Part shown: positions 1-7,244 of the stretch, one piece after another
Position numbering within the stretch: the stretch's first letter is position 1
Layout of the letters: each line of letters begins with the position of its first letter
Origin: JBCDAP01 sp038747915
Lineage (GTDB): Bacteria; Planctomycetota; Phycisphaerae; Phycisphaerales; UBA1924
Direction of reading: 5' to 3'
NCBI GenBank assembly: GCA_038747915.1
Contig: JBCDJJ010000068.1
Coordinates: 1-19,666 of the forward strand
DNA: 19,666 bases
Notes under the pieces: generated by a model
The model's database searches: none
The model's input: only the letters and a program-made list of their open reading frames with translations
What the model was told of the DNA's origin: nothing
Program-made: the position numbers and the translations under genes

Positions 1-116
1 CCCCGGGGGGGTGGTTTTCCTCTCCCGCCCGCCATTGGTTTTTATCCCCCGGCCCCGGGCGGGGGGGGGCCCCCGGGGCTCGTCAGGGGGGAGCCTCGAG
101 TGATGAAGGCTCCGGG
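1..116. other. G/C homopolymer-rich non-coding edge downstream of nuoD
   Basis: This stretch contains runs of G and C (for example nine G's followed by five C's around 62-74) and several self-complementary CCCCGGGG-type blocks. It has no supportable open frame. Directly after the nuoD stop, on the minus strand, a hairpin GGAGCC/GGCTCC (90-95 with 108-113, 12-nt loop) could help end transcription, but no T-tract follows it. The composition differs from everything else in the window. It may be genuine intergenic DNA or a low-quality assembly edge. Confidence 0.4.
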
Positions 117-1439
117 CTAGCGGTCGAGCTCCGCTGCCACCACGTTGAGCGAGCCCAGGATCGCCACGATGTCGGCGAGCATGTGCCCCTCGGTCAGCTT
201 CGCCATGACGGAGTAGTTGATAAAGCTCGGCGGCCGCGTCTTCGCGCGCCAGGCACGCGACGAGCCGTCGGCCACGATGTAGTAGCCCAGCTCGCCGTTC
301 GCGGTCTCCTGCGCACCGTAGGCCTCGGCGATCGGGGCGTCCCACCCGCGGTTACTCATGATGATCTCGAAGTGCTGAATGAGTCCCTCGATCGAGCCGT
401 ACACCTGCTCCTTCGGCGGCTTGACGTACTTGCCGTCGGCGTAGGTGTCGATCGGCTGGCCCTCGATCGTGCGCCAGATGTCGTCCGAGAGCAGCTGCCG
501 GATGATCGCGGCCGACTGCTTCATCTCCTCGATGCGCACGTGGAACCGCGCGTTCGAGTCGCCGCCCTCGTGCACGGGCACGATGAACGTCACGCCCTCG
601 GCGCCCTGCCCGTCCCAGTTGTCGGCGTAGCAGAGGTACGGCTCGTCCTTGCGGAGATCGCGCTCGACGCCCGCGGCCCGGGCGATGGGGCCCGAGAGCG
701 ACCACCCGATGGCCTCCTCCTTGGAGATCTCGCCGACGCCGACCGTGCGGTCGATGAAGATGCGGTTGCGGTTCAGAAGGTCTTCGAGATCCTTCACCGC
801 CTGCGGCATCTCCTTGTCCACGAAGTTGCGGCACAGGTGGCGGAACGTGTCGTCGTCCGGCAGGTCCTGCATGGCGCCGCCGACGCGGGTCCAGTCCGGG
901 TGGTACCGCTGACCGGAGATGAAATCGCAGATGTCGTAGACCCGCTCCCGCTGATTGAACCCGTAGAGGAAGCCCGTGAACGCCCCGAGATCGAGCGCCG
1001 CCGCCCCGCAGCACAGCAGGTGGTCCTGGATCCGCGCCAGCTCCGCCATGATCGTCCGGATCACCTTCGCCCGCGGGGTGATGTCGATCCCGAAGAGGGT
1101 CTCCACCGCGTGGTGCCAGCAGATGTCGTTGGCGATCGGCGACAGGTAGTTCATGCGCGACACGATGGTCACGTACTGGTTGTAATCCAGGTGCTCAGCG
1201 AGCTTCTCGAAGCCCGAGTGCAGGTACCCGATGTGGGGTGTACACCGCGCTACCCGCTCGCCGTCGAGCTCGAGCACGAGCCGGAGCGTGGTGTGCGTCG
1301 CCGGGTGCTGCGGGCCGAAGTTGAGCGTCCACCGGTCGCCCGTGTCGACGTGGTCCTTCAGATAATCGATTTTGTCGACATCGGTGTCGAAGGTGCGGGT
1401 GGGCGTGTCCGGCGTGCCGGGCTTGAGCGTGTATCCCAT
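117..1439 (-). CDS. nuoD: NADH-quinone oxidoreductase subunit D (complex I 49 kDa subunit)
   Basis: NuoD is part of the peripheral arm of respiratory complex I, sits at the membrane interface and helps form the quinone pocket. The 440 residues match the usual family length of about 400-440. Visible family blocks are GPQHPATH (42-49), GYLHSGFEKLAEH (71-83), SRMNYLSPIAND (94-105), a GRxxHP-like SGQRYHPDWTRVGGAMQDLP region near 180-195, ARGELGYY-like NGELGYYIVADG, and the C-terminal DIVAILGSLNVVAAELDR. H49 and Y98 are 49 residues apart, the same spacing as the two quinone-head ligands His38 and Tyr87 of the Thermus Nqo4 subunit, so the site looks intact. The ATG at 1439 gives a full-length N-terminus but has only a weak ribosome binding site. 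The upstream neighbour is divergent and not a nuo gene, so nuoD starts its own transcription unit here. A TATACT hexamer on the minus strand (1512-1507) is a weak -10 candidate. Confidence 0.96.
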   Translation of the reverse strand: MGYTLKPGTPDTPTRTFDTDVDKIDYLKDHVDTGDRWTLNFGPQHPATHTTLRLVLELDGERVARCTPHIGYLHSGFEKLAEHLDYNQYVTIVSRMNYLSPIANDICWHHAVETLFGIDITPRAKVIRTIMAELARIQDHLLCCGAAALDLGAFTGFLYGFNQRERVYDICDFISGQRYHPDWTRVGGAMQDLPDDDTFRHLCRNFVDKEMPQAVKDLEDLLNRNRIFIDRTVGVGEISKEEAIGWSLSGPIARAAGVERDLRKDEPYLCYADNWDGQGAEGVTFIVPVHEGGDSNARFHVRIEEMKQSAAIIRQLLSDDIWRTIEGQPIDTYADGKYVKPPKEQVYGSIEGLIQHFEIIMSNRGWDAPIAEAYGAQETANGELGYYIVADGSSRAWRAKTRPPSFINYSVMAKLTEGHMLADIVAILGSLNVVAAELDR

Positions 1440-1584
1440 GGGCAGCAGCGTCCGTGAAAGAGGGAGGGCGGTCCGGGCCTGGGCGGATCCATTCGCCCGA
1501 CCGAGGAGTATAGAGGCGGGTCAAGCGGACAATCGAGACCCTGGAATCGGCAGTGGCCACCGTTCGGTGCGCCCACGACCGGTG

Positions 1585-1605
1585 GTGGGAGCGTCCCGCT
1601 CCCAC
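1585..1605. repeat. Perfect 9-bp inverted repeat in divergent intergenic region
   Basis: GTGGGAGCG (1585-1593) is followed by TCC and then its exact complement CGCTCCCAC (1597-1605), giving a very stable hairpin with a 3-nt loop. It lies between the divergent nuoD and the gene at 1722, so it is not at the end of either gene, and there is no T-tract. It could be a REP-like element, an operator or a 5'-UTR hairpin. The rest of 1440-1721 shows no convincing feature. Confidence 0.5.
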
Positions 1606-1721
1606 GAACACTCGCCCGAGCACGAGCCAGGGGCGAGATCACTCGAACCGATGGTGAGCACCCCACCCGTGGCACGTCCGCCGGTGCGCGCGCCGATGGC
1701 CTGGTATCCGAGGAAGTGGAT

Positions 1722-2309
1722 ATGACCGATCACAACGAGCAACAGCCGCAGCGATCGACACCACGCTGGCGACCGATCGTGCTGGGTGCCACGATCGTCA
1801 TCGCGCTTGTGTTCGCCACGATGCTTGCCCTCTCCGGTGTGCGTCAAGAAGCTCGCGTCAAGCTCTCCATCAACAACTGCAGACAGATCGCCATCGGCAT
1901 CCAGAACTACGCCGCAGCGAACGATGATCTCCTCCCTCCCTCGATCGAAGAACTCATCCCCTACATGATCGAAGGCTCGGGCCTTCCTCACATCCTCGAT
2001 GAACTCCTCGTCTCACCCATGCGACCCGCGAGCGATCCAGCCGATGGCTACGACTACCTGCTCCGCACCGACCTCACCACGACCCGCATCGCCGACATCG
2101 GCTTCCCGAGCTCGACCATCCTCGCGCTCGACGCCTACATGCTCGCCTGCGGCCACTCCACCATCGCGGTCGCGCTCGCCGACGGCACCGCACGCCGCCT
2201 CACCCGGGCCGAGCTCCGCGCGCTGTGCGACGCCCCGTTCCTCACCCAGAACCATCCCCTTCTCGAGCTGTTCGAGATCGACCGGTGGATCCCGCCGCAG
2301 ACCCCGTGA
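1722..2309 (+). CDS. Membrane-anchored pseudopilin-like protein without a prepilin cleavage motif
   Basis: This is a 195-residue protein with a polar N-terminus (about 20 residues), one membrane segment (about 20-40, IVLGATIVIALVFATMLAL), then SINNCRQIAIGIQNYAAANDDLLPPS. That last block closely resembles the NLRQIxxAxxxYxxDNxxxLPPS region following the helix in planctomycete pseudopilins (DUF1559-like family). A late HSTIAVALADG block resembles the H-x9-DG motif of the same families, with eight rather than nine spacing residues. There is no GFTLIE leader, so it is probably a signal-anchored relative and not a processed pilin. I chose the ATG at 1722 because AGGAAG (1711-1716) sits 5 nt upstream. 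The in-frame GTG at 1716 would overlap that site. Function is unknown; a surface or secretion-related role is inference. Confidence 0.75.
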   Translation: MTDHNEQQPQRSTPRWRPIVLGATIVIALVFATMLALSGVRQEARVKLSINNCRQIAIGIQNYAAANDDLLPPSIEELIPYMIEGSGLPHILDELLVSPMRPASDPADGYDYLLRTDLTTTRIADIGFPSSTILALDAYMLACGHSTIAVALADGTARRLTRAELRALCDAPFLTQNHPLLELFEIDRWIPPQTP

Positions 2310-2325
2310 GGGGCGACAGACGGGG

Positions 2326-2346
2326 GCGGCACCGCGCGGGTGCTGC
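2326..2346 (+). terminator. Hairpin after the pseudopilin-like gene (weak)
   Basis: GCGGCACC (2326-2333) pairs with GGTGCTGC (2339-2346) with one mismatch, starting 17 nt after the stop codon. No T-tract follows. It could be a pause or 3'-end stabilising hairpin. Confidence 0.2.
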
Positions 2347-2446
2347 GGAGGCGATCGCCACGCGGTCTTCTCGACGACCAGCCGCCGATATCTCGAAATC
2401 CAGCAACCCGCCCCACCAATCACCGTTTGAAGAAGATCAGAACACC

Positions 2447-2464
2447 ACCGGACGCCCGGTTTTT
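2447..2464 (+). terminator. Candidate intrinsic terminator
   Basis: ACCGG, loop ACGC and CCGGT are followed by a run of five T's (2460-2464), a rare T-run in this GC-rich DNA. It lies 138 nt after the stop of the gene ending at 2309 and about 100 nt before the next start. The stem is only 5 bp, so confidence is moderate to low. Confidence 0.4.
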
Positions 2465-2562
2465 CGACCATCTCCCTCGATCCGCTCCGGTGCCCCGCAA
2501 GGATCACACACCGCCAGCGTTGGCCCCACAACACGCCGAACCGCCGCATGGAGATCACCGCG

Positions 2563-3570
2563 ATGAAACAGCTCACCCCATGGGACCCCATGGTCTGGTC
2601 GTTCCTGGCAGCGGTCTCCTGCGGCGTCGCCTCCACCGGTGCGACCGCGGAGACACCCGCGGACGCCCCACCCGACACCTCCGCTGAAACCTCGGCGCCC
2701 GACCCCAACATCCTCGCGGGCCCCGAGGTCGACGAGACCATCTCCGACCCTGACCGCCTCACCCTCATCAAGCGCGACTTCGACGGCTCCATCGAGCGCA
2801 TCCAGGGCATGCACGAGGTCGCCGCCCTCGACCTCTTCGAGCTCACCGACACCGTGCGCACCGCCATCGACGACACCCTTGCCGAACGCGGCGCCACCGC
2901 CGATCGCCTCGCCATCGACCACATCGCCCTCCTCGACCAGATCCGCGGCGCGATGCAGCAGCGGCCGCAGTCGCAGGCCGAGCGTCGCGAACGCATGCAG
3001 CTCTTCCGCGACTTCCGCGATGCCATGGAGCCGCTCCTCGATCGCGGCACCATGCGCGACGAGATCGCCGGCCTGCTAAGCGAAGACACCCGTGCCACCT
3101 ACCTCCGTGTCATCGCCGAGTACGAAGAGGCCATCGAGGCTCAGCGACGAGGCCACGCCATGCCCGCCATGGGCATGGACGACGACCGCGAGCAGTCGGA
3201 GCGCCGCCAACGCATGCGTGAGCGCCTCGGCCAGCGTCTGGGCCCAAACGGCGCCCTCGGCATGGATCGGCGCGACTTCCAGGCCCTCGCCCGCGAGCTC
3301 GGCACCTCGCTCCGCGGCATCGTCGAGATCGCCCAGCGACAGCTCAACGCCATGCTCGACGCGGTCGACGCCACGCCCGAGCAGCGTGCCGAGTTCCAGC
3401 GCGTCCTCCAAGACTTCAACAACGAGCGAGCCGGCGCCGACCCCGACGACCCCATCCGTCGCAACCCCGACCAAGCCATCCGCGCACGGCTCCGCGACGC
3501 GGTCAACATCCTCACGCCGGAGCAACGGCAGAAACTCGCCGAGTACATGGGCGGCTTCGTCTCCCGATAG
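2563..3570 (+). CDS. Secreted helical protein with LTxxQ-like C-terminal motif
   Basis: This is a 335-residue protein with a Sec-type signal peptide (MKQLTPWDPMVWSFLAAVSCGVASTGATA) followed by an acidic, Pro/Ala-rich linker. The rest is almost entirely predicted helix, rich in E, R, Q and A. Two similar segments, ATPEQRAEFQRVL and LTPEQRQKLAEYM, resemble the LTxxQ motif of Spy/CpxP/ZraP-type periplasmic helical proteins. This is a by-eye resemblance only. A Met-rich patch (HAMPAMGMDDD) lies mid-protein. The ATG at 2563 is preferred over the in-frame ATG at 2548 because GGAG (2550-2553) lies 9 nt upstream and it puts the signal sequence at the N-terminus. A role as periplasmic chaperone or stress-related protein would be a guess. 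Confidence 0.75.
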   Translation: MKQLTPWDPMVWSFLAAVSCGVASTGATAETPADAPPDTSAETSAPDPNILAGPEVDETISDPDRLTLIKRDFDGSIERIQGMHEVAALDLFELTDTVRTAIDDTLAERGATADRLAIDHIALLDQIRGAMQQRPQSQAERRERMQLFRDFRDAMEPLLDRGTMRDEIAGLLSEDTRATYLRVIAEYEEAIEAQRRGHAMPAMGMDDDREQSERRQRMRERLGQRLGPNGALGMDRRDFQALARELGTSLRGIVEIAQRQLNAMLDAVDATPEQRAEFQRVLQDFNNERAGADPDDPIRRNPDQAIRARLRDAVNILTPEQRQKLAEYMGGFVSR

Positions 3571-3587
3571 GTCGAACATCACGGAAC

Positions 3588-3605
3588 GCGTGCGCGAGCG
3601 CACGC
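3588..3605 (+). terminator. Strong GC hairpin after the helical secreted protein gene
   Basis: GCGTGCGC (3588-3595) and GCGCACGC (3598-3605) are exact complements separated by GA, so the stem is seven or eight pairs with a tiny loop. It starts 18 nt after the stop codon. No T-run follows, so it may be a non-canonical terminator or an mRNA 3'-end barrier. Confidence 0.4.
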
Positions 3606-3804
3606 GCCGCACGCATATCCCTCCGTGCGCCTCGCATCCGAACCACTCGGACAGGGTGCTGCAGAACCTGGCGACACCGCGTCCTGCGACAATGCAAACA
3701 CACCAATCACCTCGACCTCACCCAATCGTGAGTCGGCGTTGCATGGCCCAGCTCCAGGTGTCGAGCCCGCGGCCCCGGGCGATCACGGCTTTCTGAACAT
3801 CTCG

Positions 3805-3853
3805 TGGACACCGACCCAACGCGAGCTATTCTTCATATGCAATCATATGATTG
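3805..3853 (+). promoter_or_regulatory. Candidate sigma-70-like promoter with a 14-bp palindrome at the start site
   Basis: TGGACA (3805-3810) and TATTCT (3827-3832), 16 nt apart, approximate -35 and -10 boxes. A perfect 14-bp palindrome CAATCATATGATTG (3840-3853) follows, placed where transcription would begin. CATATG also occurs at 3834-3839 and 3907-3912. The AT-rich island stands out in GC-rich surroundings and lies 77-125 nt upstream of the start at 3930. An operator role is inferred. Confidence 0.4.
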
Positions 3854-3929
3854 AGAGATGTCGCGGGTGTGTGCAAGCAATCATCTCGCTCATCAGGTGA
3901 ACATGCCATATGCATACGAAGGGGGATGG

Positions 3930-4763
3930 ATGAGACAATCAAATCTGCTCGCCACGTCAGCCGCCGCGGTGCTCGTCGCTGCTCACGGTGTCCATGGCCA
4001 GTTCGCGGTCTTCGACTATGCGGGCGAGGTGCTCGGCTCCACGTTCATCTCCGACACGATCTTCGCTGACGTCACCGATGACCAAGTGTTCCGCTTCACG
4101 GTGGTCATCGACACCACCGTGCCCGGTGAGATCTATCAGAACTCACTGGTGTTCGGCACCATCATCGAGGACGGCATCGAGTTCGAGGATGCTGTCGTCA
4201 ACATCCAGCTGCGCATCGCCGACTCGTTCCCCGAGCTCGACACCAACCCCGTCTTCGATCTGTGTACCGACCTGCCCGCCGAGACCAGCTCGAGCACCGT
4301 GACCGTGCGTACACGCGATATCAACGACCCGAACAACACCGCGGGCATGCTCGTCACCGCGTTCGACGGGATCCAGAGGTGGGGTGTGAGCTTTAGCTTC
4401 TTCGACTTCGAGGGCGCGGGCACCTTCGACTTCACCCAGGGTGTGCCGGTTCCGACCGATTCCACCCTCTGGCGGATCGGCACCTACGAGATCCGGGGTG
4501 GCACCGGCGCCTTCCGCGGCACGACACAGACCAACTCGCCTCCCTCCGCCTTCCTGATCACCGCCGCGACGGGCTTCGCGGCATGCACACCGTGCCTCGC
4601 CGACTACGACCTCGACGGGATCGCGAGCGCGTTCGATGCCGCCGCATTCTTTGCGGATGTCGCCGCCGGCGCCCCTGAAACCGACATCGCCCCGCCCTCC
4701 GGCATCGATGTCGACGATGTCGATGCCCTTCTCGAGGCCCTCGCCATCGGGTGCGATCCGTGA
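3930..4763 (+). CDS. Secreted protein with C-terminal dockerin-like module
   Basis: This is a 277-residue protein with a signal peptide (MRQSNLLATSAAAVLVAAHGVHGQ). A beta-rich middle of unknown family follows (about 25-220), rich in D, T, F and V. A C-terminal module (about 222-277) begins at the second Cys of ACTPCLADYDLDG and contains EF-hand-loop-like DYDLDGIASAFD and a second acidic segment GIDVDDVDALLEAL, ending GCDP. Dockerin-type modules bind calcium and dock to partner proteins, but no cohesin is visible here. I chose the ATG at 3930 because GGGGG (3921-3925) lies 4 nt upstream and the signal peptide starts there. The longer frame from 3858 lacks a leader. The stop overlaps the next gene's GTG start by four bases (GTGA), so the two are probably translationally coupled. 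Confidence 0.75.
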   Translation: MRQSNLLATSAAAVLVAAHGVHGQFAVFDYAGEVLGSTFISDTIFADVTDDQVFRFTVVIDTTVPGEIYQNSLVFGTIIEDGIEFEDAVVNIQLRIADSFPELDTNPVFDLCTDLPAETSSSTVTVRTRDINDPNNTAGMLVTAFDGIQRWGVSFSFFDFEGAGTFDFTQGVPVPTDSTLWRIGTYEIRGGTGAFRGTTQTNSPPSAFLITAATGFAACTPCLADYDLDGIASAFDAAAFFADVAAGAPETDIAPPSGIDVDDVDALLEALAIGCDP

Positions 4764-5695
4764 GCCGGCCCGCCCGCGCCGCGGGCTTCACGCTGATCGA
4801 ACTGCTCGTGGTGGTCGCCGTGATCGCGCTGTTGATCGGCCTGCTGCTCCCGACGCTCGCCAGGGCACGGGCGAGCGCGAACCAGCTGCTGTGCGCAGCA
4901 AACCTCCGCCAACTCTCCATCGCGTTGCTCGCCTACACCGCGGACGCCCAGGGCGCTCTCCCGGACATGTACCGGGGCATCGAACCGCCCGAGGGCGAGC
5001 CGGCCCAGATCCCCCACAACCAGCCCTACATCCTCCCGGGCCGAACGATCTCGCACCTAAGCGATCACTACGACCTGGTCGAGCAACGCGTCGACACCCC
5101 ACATCCCGTCTTCTCCCAACTCGTCACCTTCAGTTGGGAAGTGCCGCAGTTCGACTGCCCAGTCGCGCCGAATCTCTCGGCTGAGGAAGACGGCTTCATC
5201 GCAGGAGCCGGGAACCTCGTCGATTATTCCTACTCACCACGTACACGCAGAGAACTCCCGCAGCACACCGACTACATCTTCGCGTTCAAGATGGCCGGCG
5301 TCATGCTCGAACAGGCCGCGAGCGACGACTGGTCAACACCTCACCGGCGCTTCGCCGGCGAGACACCACCGGCGCTCTACATCTTCCCGCGCGACGAGCA
5401 TCTCCCCGCCGGCACCCAGACCGCCTCCAACCGGCCGGACGATGTCCTCATCGCGGACATGAACGTCATGCAGGACACCTTCGGCCGGTCCAACCACGCC
5501 GTTGCCCGGCGCGGGTACTACCTCGGCGACCCCGAGAACTTCGCCCGTTTCGTCAGGTCGGGCTACCGTGTGCTCGCCGACGGCGCCACGATCCTGGCCT
5601 CGCGCCAGGACATGGGCAGCAACGGCTCGTTCAACGCCAATCAGACCGACGCCCGAGCGCTGCACCGCACCGTCTCCGAGTGGTACTACTGGTGA
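4760..5695 (+). CDS. Type IV pseudopilin-like protein (prepilin-type N-terminal cleavage/methylation domain)
   Basis: This is a 311-residue protein with a short basic leader, MSRPARAAG, then FTLIELLVVVAVIALLIGLLLP, the classic prepilin peptidase site with Gly at -1, Phe at +1 and Glu at +5. The hydrophobic helix is followed by CAANLRQLSIALLAYTADAQGALP, typical of planctomycete pseudopilins. The C-terminus has RSGYRVLADGATILAS, like the H-x9-DG region. Pseudopilins of this group are processed by a prepilin peptidase and act in type II secretion or type IV pilus-like machines at the inner membrane. The start is GTG at 4760, overlapping the upstream TGA as GTGA; GTG at 4751 is an alternative. 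The last ~81 codons were included in the downstream segmental duplication. Confidence 0.88.
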   Translation: MSRPARAAGFTLIELLVVVAVIALLIGLLLPTLARARASANQLLCAANLRQLSIALLAYTADAQGALPDMYRGIEPPEGEPAQIPHNQPYILPGRTISHLSDHYDLVEQRVDTPHPVFSQLVTFSWEVPQFDCPVAPNLSAEEDGFIAGAGNLVDYSYSPRTRRELPQHTDYIFAFKMAGVMLEQAASDDWSTPHRRFAGETPPALYIFPRDEHLPAGTQTASNRPDDVLIADMNVMQDTFGRSNHAVARRGYYLGDPENFARFVRSGYRVLADGATILASRQDMGSNGSFNANQTDARALHRTVSEWYYW

Positions 5696-5726
5696 GCGCA
5701 CATGTCGACGCCGCCTCGGCACAACC

Positions 5727-5752
5727 GCCGTGGTTCATCGTGAGTTCACGGT
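5727..5752. terminator. Hairpin between convergent pseudopilin and AraC genes
   Basis: GCCGTG (5727-5732) pairs with CACGGT (5747-5752) across a 14-nt loop that itself holds CGTGA/TCACG. It fills the short gap between two converging genes. A better-conserved hairpin lies at the same place in the second duplicated unit (9170-9186). It is a candidate bidirectional terminator without a T-run. Confidence 0.35.
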
Positions 5753-6879
5753 CAGTCGAACCACGCATGCAGCATTTCGATCTCGGCGTCCTTCCCCATC
5801 GCGACAGCACGCCGCCTGGCTCCCTGCGCCACTGCTGAGGGCGGCCGCCCGTACCGTTCCTTGAAGATGCGGGCAAAGTGCGACGCCCGGTGGAACCCCC
5901 ACCGCTCGGCCACCTTATGCACGCGAGCGCGTCGATCGACGGCCGACGAGGCGAGTTCCGTGAAGCACCGCGCGAGGCGCTGATCGCGGATGTAGGCGGT
6001 CACGCCGCCGGGCCACTCGAAGTGCCGGTATATGGTCGCCCGCGAGCAGTGGAACGCCTCGGCGAGCATGTCGGCCCCGAGCGCGGGGTGGTGGAGATGG
6101 TCGTCGATGAACACTTTCATCGCGCCGAACGTGAGCATCGGGCGATCGGTTGTCGACAGATCGTGGTGTGATCGACCGGTGCGGCCATTCGCCGCGTCGG
6201 CGACCGCTGCGTTCAGCACCTCGAGAAACCCGGCGGAGAGGTGCGGCGCCTGGTGCTCCGAGGATGTCGAGAGACGGTGCCACGTCTTCTGCCACGCCTC
6301 GAAGAGGGCCAGGCCCATGCCCGCGGATGTGTCCCACTCGATCACGGGTTGCTCGGTGTGGATCCACGCTGCCTTCTCGAGGCGATTGCGCGGGATCACC
6401 AGCCCGAGCTTGGTCGTCGCCTCCGACGCCGACGAGTATCGGTGCGCCCAATCCTGAAGCGTGATCCGCCCCGGCCGCATCTCGAACGCGGTGTCCCCCG
6501 CCACGCCGCGCTCACCACCGGAAAGCGGCATGTGCAGCGTGATGTGGTCGGCGTCGGAGCTGCGCACATGCCCTCGATCACGGGTGTACATGCACGCCGA
6601 GAACGAGTTCCAGGCAAAGATCAGACCGTCGACCTGATAGAAGGCCGAGGCGGCGTAGAACGACGGCAGGTCCGCTCGTGGCTGCGTGTCGAACACCACG
6701 CGGGTGACCTCTCGCCACTGCTCGTAGGCATCGCGCCCCGCGGTCGGGTGGCCCGGCTGCGCGGCCTCGTGCCCGAAGCGGATGCAGGGCAGCACCGGGC
6801 CGCGGGCGAACTCGTCGCCGGCGCGCTCGGCGTGGTCTGTCACGGGCGTCTCATCCATCTCGATGACCGAGTGTGGCAT
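5752..6879 (-). CDS. AraC-family transcriptional regulator (copy 1)
   Basis: This is a 375-residue regulator. The C-terminal ~110 residues form the double helix-turn-helix DNA-binding domain: LGADMLAEAFHCSRATIYRHF is the first motif and VAERWGFHRASHFARIFKERYG is the second, with the usual GF...SHFxRxFKxxYG signature. The N-terminal ~230 residues resemble the AraC-binding-like effector/dimerisation domain, with GHVRSSDADHITLHMPL and MRPGRITLQDWAHRYS blocks. The frame is open up to 7020. I place the start at ATG 6879 because the paralogue at 9204-10331 begins identically (M-P/S-H-S) and both then have exactly 375 residues. No strong Shine-Dalgarno is seen; ATG 6858 is the alternative. The gene is divergent from the glycine-rich gene, with a dyad 9-40 nt upstream of its start. 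Regulation of the divergent gene and of itself is inferred. Confidence 0.9.
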   Translation of the reverse strand: MPHSVIEMDETPVTDHAERAGDEFARGPVLPCIRFGHEAAQPGHPTAGRDAYEQWREVTRVVFDTQPRADLPSFYAASAFYQVDGLIFAWNSFSACMYTRDRGHVRSSDADHITLHMPLSGGERGVAGDTAFEMRPGRITLQDWAHRYSSASEATTKLGLVIPRNRLEKAAWIHTEQPVIEWDTSAGMGLALFEAWQKTWHRLSTSSEHQAPHLSAGFLEVLNAAVADAANGRTGRSHHDLSTTDRPMLTFGAMKVFIDDHLHHPALGADMLAEAFHCSRATIYRHFEWPGGVTAYIRDQRLARCFTELASSAVDRRARVHKVAERWGFHRASHFARIFKERYGRPPSAVAQGARRRAVAMGKDAEIEMLHAWFD

Positions 6880-6887
6880 AGGAATCG

Positions 6888-6943
6888 GTGCAAATCTGGC
6901 AAGGTGGCCAAGTTTGCACTGAACTTGAGACGCAGAGACAACT
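6888..6943. promoter_or_regulatory. Candidate AraC operator: dyad plus conserved 10-mer (unit 1)
   Basis: Half-sites GCAAATCTGG (6890-6899) and CCAAGTTTGC (6908-6917, the inverted copy GCAAACTTGG) flank an 8-nt spacer. Counting one outer and inner base further, the arms span 6888-6900 and 6907-6919 with 11 of 13 pairs. Seven nt later comes TTGAGACGCA (6925-6934), within a block (6922-6943) that matches unit 2 at 18 of 22 positions. The arrangement lies 9-40 nt upstream of the regulator start and is matched by 10347-10396. The 361-nt gap 6880-7240 otherwise holds the relict leader ORF below. Confidence 0.5.
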
Positions 6944-7064
6944 CTCGCTCTGATTTGTTTCGCATGGTTTGGCGTCGCTGCGGGATGGCTGCAGCGGCAA
7001 TGGACCATCACACCGCGCACCGTCGCTGGGAATCAAGAGAGTAGAACCCAATCAGATCCAGAAC

Positions 7065-7244
7065 ATGCTCGCCCGTGTGTGCATGGTGGCCTTCGCCGCC
7101 GACCTCGCCGTTTCCCTCGCCCCGGGCCTCGAACCGGTGCGCGTGACCGGTGCACACCATCAACAGGCATATCCACGCTTCGACCGGACATCGTGTCAGG
7201 ACAGCAATCATCACATCACCGCACACAGAGAGATTCATCCGTGA
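7065..7244 (+). pseudogene. Relict signal-peptide start of a glycine-rich protein, or short coupled leader ORF
   Basis: This is a 59-codon frame starting MLARVCMVAFAADLAVSLAPG. At both DNA and protein level its first ~21 codons resemble the signal peptide of copy 2 (MTRASAVTFATGLAVSVAPLG). Its ATG lies 140 nt after the conserved TTGAGACGCA, and the matching ATG of copy 2 (10519) lies 141 nt after it. The frame then diverges and ends at TGA 7242-7244, overlapping the GTG start of the present glycine-rich gene as GTGA. The simplest reading is that the ancestral start was displaced by a new signal peptide. A translated leader coupled to the downstream gene is the alternative. Confidence 0.45.

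Larger units (their letters stand above)
3571..3929. other. 359-nt intergenic region
   Basis: No coding capacity is supported here. It holds a strong GC hairpin just after the upstream gene (3588-3605) and an AT-rich promoter/operator-like island (3805-3853), annotated separately. The stretch 3606-3804 shows nothing I can name. Confidence 0.6.

Noticed and set aside
183..1457. 424-codon open frame on the plus strand
   Set aside because: It is fully antisense to nuoD, whose family motifs are unmistakable. The translation is Arg/Val/Asp-rich without domains, a common effect of high GC.
7079..7240. N-terminal extension of glycine-rich copy 1
   Set aside because: The extension is Arg/His/Pro-rich with no leader properties, is absent from copy 2, and a good signal peptide with a ribosome binding site begins at 7241.
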